This document shows, in pieces, positions 55,491 through 64,000 of a stretch of 64,000 nt of DNA. Both the position numbers and the translations under genes were made by a program. The notes under the pieces were generated by a model. The model did not search any database and had not been told where the DNA came from. It saw only the letters and a program-made list of their open reading frames with translations. The stretch lies in assembly GCA_964568875.1 (NCBI GenBank), contig CAZMSH010000016.1, positions 1 through 64,000 of the forward strand, given 5' to 3'. The DNA is from SLNP01 sp964568875 (GTDB lineage: Bacteria > Bacteroidota > Bacteroidia > Bacteroidales > VadinHA17). Every line of letters begins with the position of its first letter. The stretch's first letter is position 1.

Positions 55491-55877
55491 TCAAAATATG
55501 TACATTAACAACAACGAAGCAATGCTCAGGACGTTGACCACGCTAAAAAAGTAGTTGTAGCTGTCTCTTTGCTTGCTGAAATAGCCCAGTTTTCGCGCAA
55601 AAACACCAATAGTCGGCGCAAACAGCACCAGCAGGAAGGCAAAGAACTCTATTTCAAGAAACACTTTGTCAAGACCTCCCTTATGGAATATTGCCCTGTA
55701 GACCACAAATAAAAGCACAAGAACGTATAAAAGGTAGGATGTTTTCAGCAAAAGTGTCGATACAAGCCGCCTTTTGTGGAGTCTGTGCGGTTTCAGGTAT
55801 GCATATGCTATTGAAAAGACCAAAATCATAAAGATTACAGACAGTATCTTGCTCATAACATCAGGAAAGTTTGACAT
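55491..55877 (-). CDS. Small integral membrane protein of unknown function
   Basis: The 128-residue protein has four hydrophobic segments (about 9-29, 41-63, 74-92, 107-128) with a basic loop (KPHRLHKRRLVS) after the first. I do not recognise the family. It lies 45 bp downstream of mscS on the same strand. Confidence 0.65.
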   Translation of the reverse strand: MSNFPDVMSKILSVIFMILVFSIAYAYLKPHRLHKRRLVSTLLLKTSYLLYVLVLLFVVYRAIFHKGGLDKVFLEIEFFAFLLVLFAPTIGVFARKLGYFSKQRDSYNYFFSVVNVLSIASLLLMYIF

Positions 55878-55922
55878 GGGCCGATATTATTTAGTTGAAC
55901 TTTTAATCAGATCTTCTGATGA

Positions 55923-56750
55923 TTATTTCTGCTGAAAGAGATGCACATCATGCTGCGGAAAGGGAATTGATATGCCCTTGCTATCAAACTCTTTCTTGAC
56001 TTTTTCATTAACATCGAAAAATACATCCCAGAAGTCAGGGGTTTCGACCCAAACCCTGGTGACCAGATTTACTGAACTGTCTCCAAGGGAGATAACTCCT
56101 ATCATAGGAGCAGGGTCGTCAAGAATCCTTCCATCTGATTTAATAACACCAAGTATAATCTCCCTGGCTTTGTCTATGCTGTCTGAATAACTGATGCCAA
56201 AGGTCCACTCCACCCTTCTTTTTGGCTCGGCAGAATAATTGATTATTGAACCTGTGCTCAATCCTCCATTAGGAATAATTATTCTTTTTTTGTCGGGAGT
56301 ATTCAGTACGGTATGAAATATCTGAATCTCCATCACCGAGCCTGAGTGTTCCCCTGCCTCAATATAGTCACCGACTTTGAAAGGTTTTAATATAAGCAGC
56401 ATAACACCACCGGCAAAATTCTGGAGAGTTCCTGACAAGGCCATACCAAAAGCCAGACCTGCTGCACCAAGCAGGGCAATGAATGATGTCATCTGTACTC
56501 CCACCATGGTAATAACGCTGATGAAAAGAAGTATTTTCAGTATCGCACCAATAAGATTCAACAGAAATTTTTGAAGTGTTTTTTCGAACTCCCTCGCATC
56601 AAACAGCCTCTTAAGCACTCTGATGAACTTTCTGATAAGCCATAGTCCTAATACCAGTGTTACTATCGCTAGCAGAAGTTTTCCACCATAAGTTGCTGCA
56701 AGCTCAATAAGCTTATCTGTCGAAGGGAGCATCGATTGTATCTCTTCCAT
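55923..56750 (-). CDS. mscS: Small-conductance mechanosensitive ion channel (MscS family)
   Basis: A 275-residue homoheptameric channel protein with three membrane helices. The pore-lining helix with Gly/Ala packing (AALLGAAGLAFGMALSGTLQNFAGGVML) is followed by the conserved FKVGDYIEAGEHSGSVMEIQIFHT beta domain and the IIIPNGGLSTGSIINYS segment. The length matches E. coli MscS. It releases solutes on hypo-osmotic shock. Followed by a small membrane protein gene. Confidence 0.93.
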   Translation of the reverse strand: MEEIQSMLPSTDKLIELAATYGGKLLLAIVTLVLGLWLIRKFIRVLKRLFDAREFEKTLQKFLLNLIGAILKILLFISVITMVGVQMTSFIALLGAAGLAFGMALSGTLQNFAGGVMLLILKPFKVGDYIEAGEHSGSVMEIQIFHTVLNTPDKKRIIIPNGGLSTGSIINYSAEPKRRVEWTFGISYSDSIDKAREIILGVIKSDGRILDDPAPMIGVISLGDSSVNLVTRVWVETPDFWDVFFDVNEKVKKEFDSKGISIPFPQHDVHLFQQK

Positions 56751-56950
56751 AATAATAGATTTTAGTTAGTATATATTTTAGCTTCAAACAGAAGCTAATT
56801 TTTTCCAATATACTAATAAATATTATTTCAGGCCAATCCCTGTTGTTTATATCCTGATATTCTGATCATTAACCCTCAGCACCAATTATCCATCCGACAA
56901 TACCCGACATTAATGATGGAACGGATTTGATACTTCATGCTTACTTTCGA

Positions 56951-59900
56951 TCACGGCTCTTTTTTCAACAGCTCTTTCACTGCTGCTTCAATTTGCTGAT
57001 CTCTGCCCTCTGCCATTTTATCGGGTTCGTTCATCACGCGAATATCCGGTTCAAGCTGGTTGTTCTCCAAAAAAGGCTCGCCAATCGGTTTCCATCCACC
57101 CATTGGAATTCCGAATACTATAGTCGGATCAATCTGTGTTTCCCACCAAACAAAAGTCCCTGTGCCGGGCACTGGCATACCAAGGTTTTTGCCTACATTT
57201 TTTATTTTATAGGCCACGGGGAACAAATGCGCATCGGAATAATTGCTTTCTCCCATTACCACAATAGAGGGTTTTGTCCATCGGTCTGAAGGCTGTGAGC
57301 CTATGTACTGACCGTGCGGAATTATATCCATGTATGTTTTACCATTCAAAAAATCAGAGAGCACGTCATGAAGGTTACCCCCTCCGTTGAAACGGGTGTC
57401 AACCACAAGAGCTTCAGCAGAAATATGTTTTCCCAGTACTTCTTCGTAAACCGTTCTCATGCTTGCATCGTTCATCCCTCGAACATGCACATAGCCTAAT
57501 CTTCCGCCAGAAAGTCTTTCAACCTCCTCTCTTCTCGATTCAACCCAACGCTCGTATAAAAGCTGATTTTCTTCACCCAGCGAAACAGGCTTAATAACTT
57601 CCTGCCAACGTTCCCTGGTGTCAGGATCAAACAAATCCAGAAGTACGTTTTGATTCTCTTTCCGGTTTAAAAACTGGTAAAAATCTACAACTAAAGTAAG
57701 CTCATTGCCATCAATTTTTTCGATAATATGACCTGGTTTGATTTTGGAAGCAGCACGATCAGCAGGTCCTTTTTTCAGTACTTCAGCTATCTTCAGACCA
57801 TCTTCTCTGTGATCATACCGAAAAAACAATCCGAGAGAAGAGGTCTTATCGCCTGTTTCTGCCTGATGCTGGTATCTTCCTCCGGTATGTGAAGCATTGA
57901 GTTCGCCCAGCATTTCACTTAAAAATTCAGCGTAATCGTAATTGTTGTTGATATGAGGAAGGAATTTTTCGTATTCGGAATAGTAGTAATCCCAGTCCAC
58001 TCCTTGCAGATCTTCTACATAAAACTTTTCACGAACCTGCCGCCAGCAGTGCTCAAAAATGTAGGAACGCTCCCTGTCGGTCTGCAGTATCATCTCTCCG
58101 GAGGTATTAATAGGCGTACTTTTCCCGTCAGCAATATCTATCTTCAGGGGTTTTCCATCAGCCAGAACAAAAATGAATTTTCCATCATCAGAAAGCTCCA
58201 TTGAAGTTCTTCCTGAATTGATCCTTGAAAAAAGTTTGGTTTCCTTTGTTTTTAAATCGGTAACCCAAAGATTGTTTCTCGCTTCGAAGCTGGTAAGGTA
58301 GAAAAGCTTGTCTCCTTCTTTCGATAACAACCAGTCATTAAGATCAGAAGTGTGCACGGTTAATCTCTTTTTCCGATCTGCTAAATTTTCCCAATCAAAT
58401 TTTAAATCTTTAGGCTCTCCTTCTTTAAGAGACTCTTCTTTCTTGTTCTTATCCTTTTTGTCTTTTCCCAATTCAGCAATATCGGCGGCTTGCTTTTTTT
58501 CCTTTTCCTTCAGTTCCCTGGCAAGTTCTGCTTCTTCCTTTGATAAATTGAATTCGTCGTAAGCTTCCCTGGTGAAAAAGATCCCATACACATCTCTGCT
58601 GCCCGATCTTCCCTGTTCTGTCTTATTTCCTTCCCGGTTTGAGCCATAAATCATCATCTTTCCTCCCATTTCCCATTTTGGCCTGACCTCATCATATCCG
58701 CTCCGGGTGAGGTTTATAATTTCTCCGTTGCCAGATGCGTTCACCAGACCTGCCTCCTTCTGAAAAATATTTTCCTTTGGACCAAAACTTACCAGCAACC
58801 ATTTACTATCAGGCGACCATGCAAAATATTGGTCGCCATCAGAATAAGAGTAATTATGTTCGGGTGGTAAAACGACCCGCGATTGTTTCGTTTCAAGGTT
58901 AATAACTTTCAGTGTTGTTCGGTTTTCAAGGTAAGCCACTTCCTTCCCGTCAGGGGAGTATTCAGGCTGAAACTCCTCGGCTATGGTAGCCGTCACTACG
59001 CCGTCTTTCAGAATGGTTGACATGAAAAAATAGGGTTCCTCTTCGCGAATCAGTGATTTGGTGTAGATATTCCAGCTGCTGTCGGTTTCGGCTGCGTAAA
59101 TCAGCGTTTTTCCATCGGGACTGAAACTTACACTTCTTTCCTGGCGGGCAGTGTTGGTAATTCGTTTTGTAGTGCCGTGATCTATACTGCTCACAAATAT
59201 TTCACCCCTGAAAACATAAACGAATTCTTTCCCGTTAGGCGATAATCTTGCCTCGGTAAAATTGCTTACCGGTACCGGTTTGGGTAGTGTTCCCCTTCCG
59301 TCGTAGCCAATTTGAATCTCAACTTTTACAGGCTGCGCTCCTTCCCTTAATGTATATATTTCTCCGTCGTAGCTAAAGCACAAGGTATTGTCTTTTGATT
59401 TTGTCAGGAACCGGACCGGATGATTTTTCAAGCTGGTTATGGCAACATTTTTTACCGGATTGCTTAAAGAGCTTTGGTGAACATTGAAAGAGCCACTTTC
59501 TTCAGTTAAATAATAAAACTTATCATCGTCGGCAAAAACCGGATTGCGGTCTTCTCCTTCAAATTCAGATAACTGCCTGTATGATTTGTCTTCTGTGTTG
59601 TAAACCCAGATATCACGTGTCACGGCAGACGTGTGGTGCTTTCTCCATTCGTTTTCATACCCTTTCTGGTCGTGAAAAATCAGATTCTTTCCATCCGGAC
59701 TGAAAGTGGCATCATGTGCCGGTGAGGTAAGTATCTGGCTTACTCTGCCACCATCAACCGGAACACTGTAAAGTTCGGGCATAACACCGGTGGGAAACTG
59801 CACATTAGTGTGCAGGTCCTGGCGAAGTGCAGTAAAAACAATTTCAGAGTCATCGTTAGTAAAACAGGAGGGCTTTTCATTGCCTGAATGAAACGTTAAC

Positions 59901-60211
59901 CTGGTAGCTTCACCTCCTGTAGCCGGCATCACGAAAACATCAAAATTACCAAACCGGTCTGATGCAAAGGCAATTTTCTCCCCGTCGTTGCTCCAGACAG
60001 GTGAGTACTCGTAGCCCTCGCTCAATGTTATCGGTATAGCTGTTCCTCCTGATGAGGGGACTTTGTAAATATCACCTTTGTAATTAAAGAGAATCGTTTT
60101 ACCATCGGGCGAAATAGCCGGATATCTTAACCATAGAGGACTTTCCTGTGCAAAACTTGTAAGTCCGGTAAAGAGAAGTACCAAAATGCCGGTGCATAAT
60201 TTCTTTTTCAT
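56951..60211 (-). CDS. Exported tricorn-like S41 protease with beta-propeller
   Basis: The 1086-residue protein has a signal peptide (about 1-22, MKKKLCTGILVLLFTGLTSFAQ), two sets of WD40/PD40 beta-propeller repeats (about 30-330 and 330-690, e.g. SPDGKTILF, SFSPDGKTLIYAAETD), a Lys/Glu-rich linker, a PDZ domain (about 770-840), and a C-terminal-processing-type S41 domain. The catalytic Ser992 is in GESNYSDAHLFP, with a Gly-rich RFNGGGNLHD strand. I chose ATG 60211; an upstream start at 60241 adds residues without signal-peptide character. Likely degrades peptides in the periplasm. Confidence 0.92.
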   Translation of the reverse strand: MKKKLCTGILVLLFTGLTSFAQESPLWLRYPAISPDGKTILFNYKGDIYKVPSSGGTAIPITLSEGYEYSPVWSNDGEKIAFASDRFGNFDVFVMPATGGEATRLTFHSGNEKPSCFTNDDSEIVFTALRQDLHTNVQFPTGVMPELYSVPVDGGRVSQILTSPAHDATFSPDGKNLIFHDQKGYENEWRKHHTSAVTRDIWVYNTEDKSYRQLSEFEGEDRNPVFADDDKFYYLTEESGSFNVHQSSLSNPVKNVAITSLKNHPVRFLTKSKDNTLCFSYDGEIYTLREGAQPVKVEIQIGYDGRGTLPKPVPVSNFTEARLSPNGKEFVYVFRGEIFVSSIDHGTTKRITNTARQERSVSFSPDGKTLIYAAETDSSWNIYTKSLIREEEPYFFMSTILKDGVVTATIAEEFQPEYSPDGKEVAYLENRTTLKVINLETKQSRVVLPPEHNYSYSDGDQYFAWSPDSKWLLVSFGPKENIFQKEAGLVNASGNGEIINLTRSGYDEVRPKWEMGGKMMIYGSNREGNKTEQGRSGSRDVYGIFFTREAYDEFNLSKEEAELARELKEKEKKQAADIAELGKDKKDKNKKEESLKEGEPKDLKFDWENLADRKKRLTVHTSDLNDWLLSKEGDKLFYLTSFEARNNLWVTDLKTKETKLFSRINSGRTSMELSDDGKFIFVLADGKPLKIDIADGKSTPINTSGEMILQTDRERSYIFEHCWRQVREKFYVEDLQGVDWDYYYSEYEKFLPHINNNYDYAEFLSEMLGELNASHTGGRYQHQAETGDKTSSLGLFFRYDHREDGLKIAEVLKKGPADRAASKIKPGHIIEKIDGNELTLVVDFYQFLNRKENQNVLLDLFDPDTRERWQEVIKPVSLGEENQLLYERWVESRREEVERLSGGRLGYVHVRGMNDASMRTVYEEVLGKHISAEALVVDTRFNGGGNLHDVLSDFLNGKTYMDIIPHGQYIGSQPSDRWTKPSIVVMGESNYSDAHLFPVAYKIKNVGKNLGMPVPGTGTFVWWETQIDPTIVFGIPMGGWKPIGEPFLENNQLEPDIRVMNEPDKMAEGRDQQIEAAVKELLKKEP

Positions 60212-60386
60212 AGCTGAAATTTTTAACTGGAGATAATACACAAATGAGATTGAAATTATATTCGCTGAATAAGTTACAGTTTTTTAAGAATATCTGCAAA
60301 CAGAATTTTAATGAACAATGCCGAGGTTGGTTCGTTGTATTACTAAGTTATGTATAATACACCTTTAAACAGCACCGATCGATAAA

Positions 60387-62918
60387 ATGAAAACAAGATT
60401 ACTGGTCAGCATATTCTTCATACTGCTGATGACACCTCTGTTTGCACAGACAGGCAGCATAACAGGGGTTGTAGCCGACACGGCAAACAATGAAAAGATA
60501 CCTTTTGCCACCATAGCAGTCTACCCTGTGGGTTCTGCAATACCTGCAAAAGGGGAGATATCAGACGGAGAGGGTAACTTCACGATAGACCGGCTTGATT
60601 ACGGGAATTACAGGGTGGTAATATCCTTTATCGGTTATGAGTCTGTTGAGCTGGATGAGATTCAGATCAGTCGTCAGTCTCCGTTGTTGAACCTGGGTAC
60701 TGTCAGCCTTCGTCTGTCTGCAGCAGATCTCGGACAGGTAGATGTGACAGCACAAGCGAGAACATCATCTTCAGGAATTGACCGCACCACATACAGGGCC
60801 GCCGACTTCGAGACAGCCCGCGGAGGCACGGCTACCGATGTATTAAGCAAACTTCCATCTGTGTCGGTGAATGCCGACGGCCAGGTGTCTGTCAGGGGTA
60901 CATCTGATTTTCTGGTTTATCTGAATGGCAGGCCGACAAGTCTTGAACCTTCAATGCTTCTTGCCCAGTTATCGGCAAACTCTATTGAGAGCGTTGAGAT
61001 AATTACCGTTCCGGGAGCCCGGTATGATGCGCAGGGTTCAGGAGGGATTATAAACATTACGACCAGAAGAGGAGGAGTGGAAGGACTTTCAGTATCGGCA
61101 AACCTCACAGGCGGCGCAGCACCCTGGGGTAAAAAGAGTGATCCGTATACCGGCTACAGCATGAATAACGACATGTACGGCGGAAGCATCGACCTGCTCT
61201 ACAACCGCAATATCGTTTCATTCTACACCAACCTCTACTACAACCAGAAAAATGTTAACGGTGTGCGTAACGGCAATGCACGCATTCTTCAGGAAAACGG
61301 CAACTACTATAATCTGGTTGGAACCGGAAGCAGGCCTGAACTTAATGAAAACTATTCTGCCAATGCCGGACTCATACTCAACATCTCTGAAAGATCAAAA
61401 CTTGATTTTTCATATTTCCACGGTTACAGAAGCGAGAAGAGATCGGCTCTTTACCTTTACAAGGGAGAAGGAATCGTTGATAATCCCGGTGATGACCCGC
61501 GGGATTACTACACATTCAATCCGAACCAGGGTGACCGCTATGGTATAATAAATACTGCAACTATGAGTTATAGCCTGAAAATGAAGAACAGATCTGATCT
61601 TAACCTGTCTGCTGTCTGGGAGAGATCTGACCTGATAAGGGAATTGTTCAATCCCAACTACAACTACGACGAGGAAGCCGACCGCATAACAGATCTGCAG
61701 AAGAACATCAGGCAGTCTGATGATACTCCGCTGACCGGATATCGTTTCTACATTGATTATAATAAGGAGCTTCTGAACGGACACAGTATCGGAGCCGGCT
61801 TCCAGCCCCAGTACCTCAGAAATAACGGTTCCTTCAGCTATGATACCCTCGACGTAGCTACAAATACCTGGGGTTCCTACAGCAGCCTTGAAAACGATTT
61901 CGAGCTCAGGCGTGGAATTTATGCAACATATTTAAATTATGCAGGAAAAACCGGGGGACTGGAATTCATGGCCGGTATTAGGGCTGAGTATACCGATCAG
62001 GTCATGGATATCAGGAACCCGGATTATTTCAGTCTTTTCGACCGCGAGACGAAATCACGTTACACCCTCAGCAGGCTGGACCTTTTTCCCTCACTGCATC
62101 TGGGTTACAGGGTGTTTGAAACCGACGACATTACCTTTGCAGCAAGCAGGCGTATTAACAGGCCGCAGACACAGAATATGGCTCCGTTTCTCTACCGGAG
62201 GCATCATGAAGTATATGAGGTGGGAGACCCGGCACTTGAGCCGGAGTACCTAACCAATTTCGAGATATCATATCTGAAGAGAGCCGGCAACAACAATTTT
62301 CGCATTACGGGTTTTTACCGGGGAACCGATAACGCTCTCTTCCGTATCTATACAGTCTACCCTGAAGAAAATATTCTTATCCGCAGCTATACCAATGCCG
62401 GGAATTCGAAAGCGATTGGGGCAGAATTAAATACAAACCTGGTATTGGGGTCGGTAGCCCGGATTTTTCTGGGAGGTTCTCTATACCATTTCAATGTAAG
62501 GGGTGAATTCTTCGGGAACGAAGAGGATAACTCAAGCACCAACTGGAGCCTGAAAGGAAACATAAACATCTTTGCAACAAAATCGCTTCGCTTTGTGGCA
62601 GATTTCGATCTCAAATCAGCAACGGTAACAGCACAAGGGCAAAATGAAATGACCTTCATCAGCGGCGCAGCTATAAACTACTCACCCGCAAAGTGGCAGG
62701 GCTGGAACTTCTCTCTAAGGGCCATTGACCTGCTTGGAACCAATATAACAAACTGGTCGACCCGTGCATACAACAGCACAGGCCAGCAGGTTTTCTTTCA
62801 GGAGACTGATTATACACGTTACGGACCGATTGCAGAGTTAGGCATTACCTATGCATTCAACATAAACGGAAAGAGTCTTAAGAGAAGCGTCGCCACGTTC
62901 GGCGAGGAACAGTTTTAA
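60387..62918 (+). CDS. TonB-dependent-receptor-like outer membrane beta-barrel protein
   Basis: The 843-residue protein has a signal peptide (1-20, ...PLFAQTG), a carboxypeptidase-regulatory-like beta domain (about 23-105), a plug domain (about 125-225, DVLSKLPSVSVNADGQVSVRGTSDFLVYLNGRP) and a large outer-membrane barrel of the Bacteroidota OMP_b-brl family. The C-terminus ends in Phe, as in many barrels. No SusD partner is adjacent, so it is not a polysaccharide-utilisation receptor. The ligand is unknown. Confidence 0.9.
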   Translation: MKTRLLVSIFFILLMTPLFAQTGSITGVVADTANNEKIPFATIAVYPVGSAIPAKGEISDGEGNFTIDRLDYGNYRVVISFIGYESVELDEIQISRQSPLLNLGTVSLRLSAADLGQVDVTAQARTSSSGIDRTTYRAADFETARGGTATDVLSKLPSVSVNADGQVSVRGTSDFLVYLNGRPTSLEPSMLLAQLSANSIESVEIITVPGARYDAQGSGGIINITTRRGGVEGLSVSANLTGGAAPWGKKSDPYTGYSMNNDMYGGSIDLLYNRNIVSFYTNLYYNQKNVNGVRNGNARILQENGNYYNLVGTGSRPELNENYSANAGLILNISERSKLDFSYFHGYRSEKRSALYLYKGEGIVDNPGDDPRDYYTFNPNQGDRYGIINTATMSYSLKMKNRSDLNLSAVWERSDLIRELFNPNYNYDEEADRITDLQKNIRQSDDTPLTGYRFYIDYNKELLNGHSIGAGFQPQYLRNNGSFSYDTLDVATNTWGSYSSLENDFELRRGIYATYLNYAGKTGGLEFMAGIRAEYTDQVMDIRNPDYFSLFDRETKSRYTLSRLDLFPSLHLGYRVFETDDITFAASRRINRPQTQNMAPFLYRRHHEVYEVGDPALEPEYLTNFEISYLKRAGNNNFRITGFYRGTDNALFRIYTVYPEENILIRSYTNAGNSKAIGAELNTNLVLGSVARIFLGGSLYHFNVRGEFFGNEEDNSSTNWSLKGNINIFATKSLRFVADFDLKSATVTAQGQNEMTFISGAAINYSPAKWQGWNFSLRAIDLLGTNITNWSTRAYNSTGQQVFFQETDYTRYGPIAELGITYAFNINGKSLKRSVATFGEEQF

Positions 62919-62952
62919 TATCACTTACACCGTTAACGCCGGTGATAATCAA

Positions 62953-62996
62953 TGAAAAAACCCGTCATGGTGTATGCCTTGACGGGTTTTGTTTTT
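62953..62996. terminator. Bidirectional terminator
   Basis: The arms AAACCCGTCA (62958-62967) and TGACGGGTTT (62980-62989) with a 12-nt loop are flanked by an A-run and a T-run. It serves the receptor gene and the convergent Ser/Arg-rich gene. Confidence 0.88.
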
Positions 62997-63013
62997 ATGT
63001 GATCTGTATTGGT

Positions 63014-64000
63014 CTATTTACCGGTTGTCCTTCTGCCGGTACTGCTGTTGCTTTTATTACTGCTATTGCTGCTCTTTCCTGAACTGGTGGCGGCAGCACT
63101 TCTCCCGGAGCTGCTGCTTTTTTTAACGGTTGCCGTACTTCTTGAGCTGCTGCTGTTACCAGTACTTCTGTTTACCGTTCCGGAGCTTCGTGATGAACCG
63201 CTGCTTCCCTTACTGACAGTTGCCGATCCCCGGGATGAACTGTTGCTGCTTCCCTTACTGACAGTTGCCGATCCCCGGGATGAGTTATTGCTGGTGTTTC
63301 TGTTAATAGTCGTGGTACCTCGCGATGAGCTGCTGCTGGTGTTCCTGTTAATAGTTGTGGTACCTCGCGATGAGCTGCTGCTGCTGCCTCTTTGTACCGT
63401 TGCTGCTCCTCTCGATGAACTGCTGGTAGTATTTCTCTGAACAGTTGCTGCTCCACGGGATGAACTGCTGCTGGTTCCTCTCTGAATAGTTGTTGCTCTT
63501 CCTGTACTATTATTACTGCCCGTGCTGCTACCTCTCTGGACAGCCGTGGAAGTGTTTCTCTGTGTTTGAGTAGAGGTGGCAGCCCTTCTCTGTCCGGTAT
63601 TAGCTGTTGAAACGGTTCCGGAATTGCGTGATGTGTTGCTTACCGAAGTACGGTTTGAAGTTGTGCCTGAGGCTGCCCTTCTGTCTGCAGAATTACCCTG
63701 CACTGCTGTTCTGTTGTTACCGGCAGCCCTTCCAGTGGCTGAAGTGTTACTGGTTACAGTACCGGTCGACCTTCTGCTCTGATTGGCTACTTCAGTTGCA
63801 CTTTGTGATCCTGTAGCTCTTCGTGACTGTACGCTTGCATAAAGAGCCTCGCCGTGCCTTCTCTGTTCAGGCCGCGAATAAGTGGATTTGTATTTTCCGC
63901 TATTGATATTTACTACTACCAGAGGTGAGTACCTGCGGACTGATGTATAGTAGTAGGTAGTGTACCTGTTCCACCTTACTGTTGTGCAGATACGGTAGCG
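63014..64000 (-). CDS. Ser/Thr/Arg-rich repeat protein, 5' end beyond the window
   Basis: The frame is open from the window's right edge to the stop at 63014 (about 328 residues visible), so the N-terminus is missing. The visible start is rich in Tyr and Arg (RWNRYTTYYYTSVRRYSPLVVVNINSGKYKS). The remainder is low-complexity, with at least seven imperfect repeats of 13 residues of the type SSSSSRGTTTINRN and a basic Ser/Lys/Arg tail ending GRRTTGK. I know no function. Such tails bind nucleic acid or polyanions, or form a matrix, but that is speculation. Confidence 0.7.
   Translation of the reverse strand, partial: RYRICTTVRWNRYTTYYYTSVRRYSPLVVVNINSGKYKSTYSRPEQRRHGEALYASVQSRRATGSQSATEVANQSRRSTGTVTSNTSATGRAAGNNRTAVQGNSADRRAASGTTSNRTSVSNTSRNSGTVSTANTGQRRAATSTQTQRNTSTAVQRGSSTGSNNSTGRATTIQRGTSSSSSRGAATVQRNTTSSSSRGAATVQRGSSSSSSRGTTTINRNTSSSSSRGTTTINRNTSNNSSRGSATVSKGSSNSSSRGSATVSKGSSGSSRSSGTVNRSTGNSSSSRSTATVKKSSSSGRSAAATSSGKSSNSSNKSNSSTGRRTTGK

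Noticed and set aside
63009..63440. Leu/Val-rich membrane protein on the plus strand
   Set aside because: It is the reverse complement of the Ser-rich repeat gene. The terminator and composition support the minus-strand gene.

Overview
The window is a draft chromosomal scaffold from a member of the Bacteroidota, most likely a free-living relative of the Bacteroidales/Marinilabiliales. Evidence for this: many promoters carry the phylum's -7 element TAnnTTTG; Shine-Dalgarno sequences are rare; and the gene content includes an outer-membrane beta-barrel receptor with a carboxypeptidase-like N-terminal domain, a TPR-SpoIIE phosphatase, an alpha-2-macroglobulin/PBP1C pair, a four-helix-bundle protein and a DksA-like protein close to ileS. 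Six runs of exactly 100 N mark scaffold joins. They cut or border ileS, an M24 peptidase and a penicillin acylase, and two lie inside heptamer arrays and one inside an 80-bp tandem repeat array.

Layout. 1-11 kb: a decayed DUF4143 ATPase, ileS, corA, a Na/Ca antiporter, a DksA-like gene, a rhodanese, a sensor kinase with ribE, and an M24 peptidase. 11-24 kb: an acyltransferase, a large surface protein with 28 seventeen-residue modules, a lipoprotein, dnaG, a sirtuin, ubiX, a membrane AraC regulator and a penicillin acylase. 24-38 kb: an alpha-2-macroglobulin, mgtE, a four-helix-bundle gene, pbpC, a serine hydrolase and a TPR-SpoIIE phosphatase. 38-42 kb: sulfate activation and reduction (cysHDN) and a DUF4438 protein. 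42-49.7 kb: a his operon on the minus strand in the order hisG-hisD-hisC::hisB(IGPD)-hisH-hisA::hisF-hisIE. 49.8-64 kb: an amidohydrolase, a palindrome-rich repeat region, tRNA-Val, a DUF4197 protein, ispD, an acyl-CoA ligase, mscS, a tricorn-like protease, an outer-membrane receptor and a Ser/Arg-rich repeat protein cut by the window edge.

Three things stand out. (1) The his operon has two unusual gene fusions, two tandem arrays of about 80 bp between its genes, and a complete classical attenuator: a leader peptide with five consecutive His codons, a 1:2 hairpin, a 2:3 antiterminator and a 3:4 terminator. No histidinol-phosphate phosphatase is visible. (2) The genome carries several families of heptanucleotide tandem repeats (GGTAYCR, CCGTNNN, GCGRGTT, GRTTTAR, GGATANN, GGGCATG), all with a strict 7-nt period. 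At seven genes an array abuts the -7 promoter box in the same orientation, and one array has inserted in frame into ileS. (3) The mgtE 5' leader can form two mutually exclusive hairpins, one of which buries a strong Shine-Dalgarno sequence.

The genes suggest a prototrophic heterotroph: histidine synthesis, assimilatory sulfate reduction, the MEP isoprenoid pathway, riboflavin synthesis, two Mg2+ transporters and secreted peptidases.
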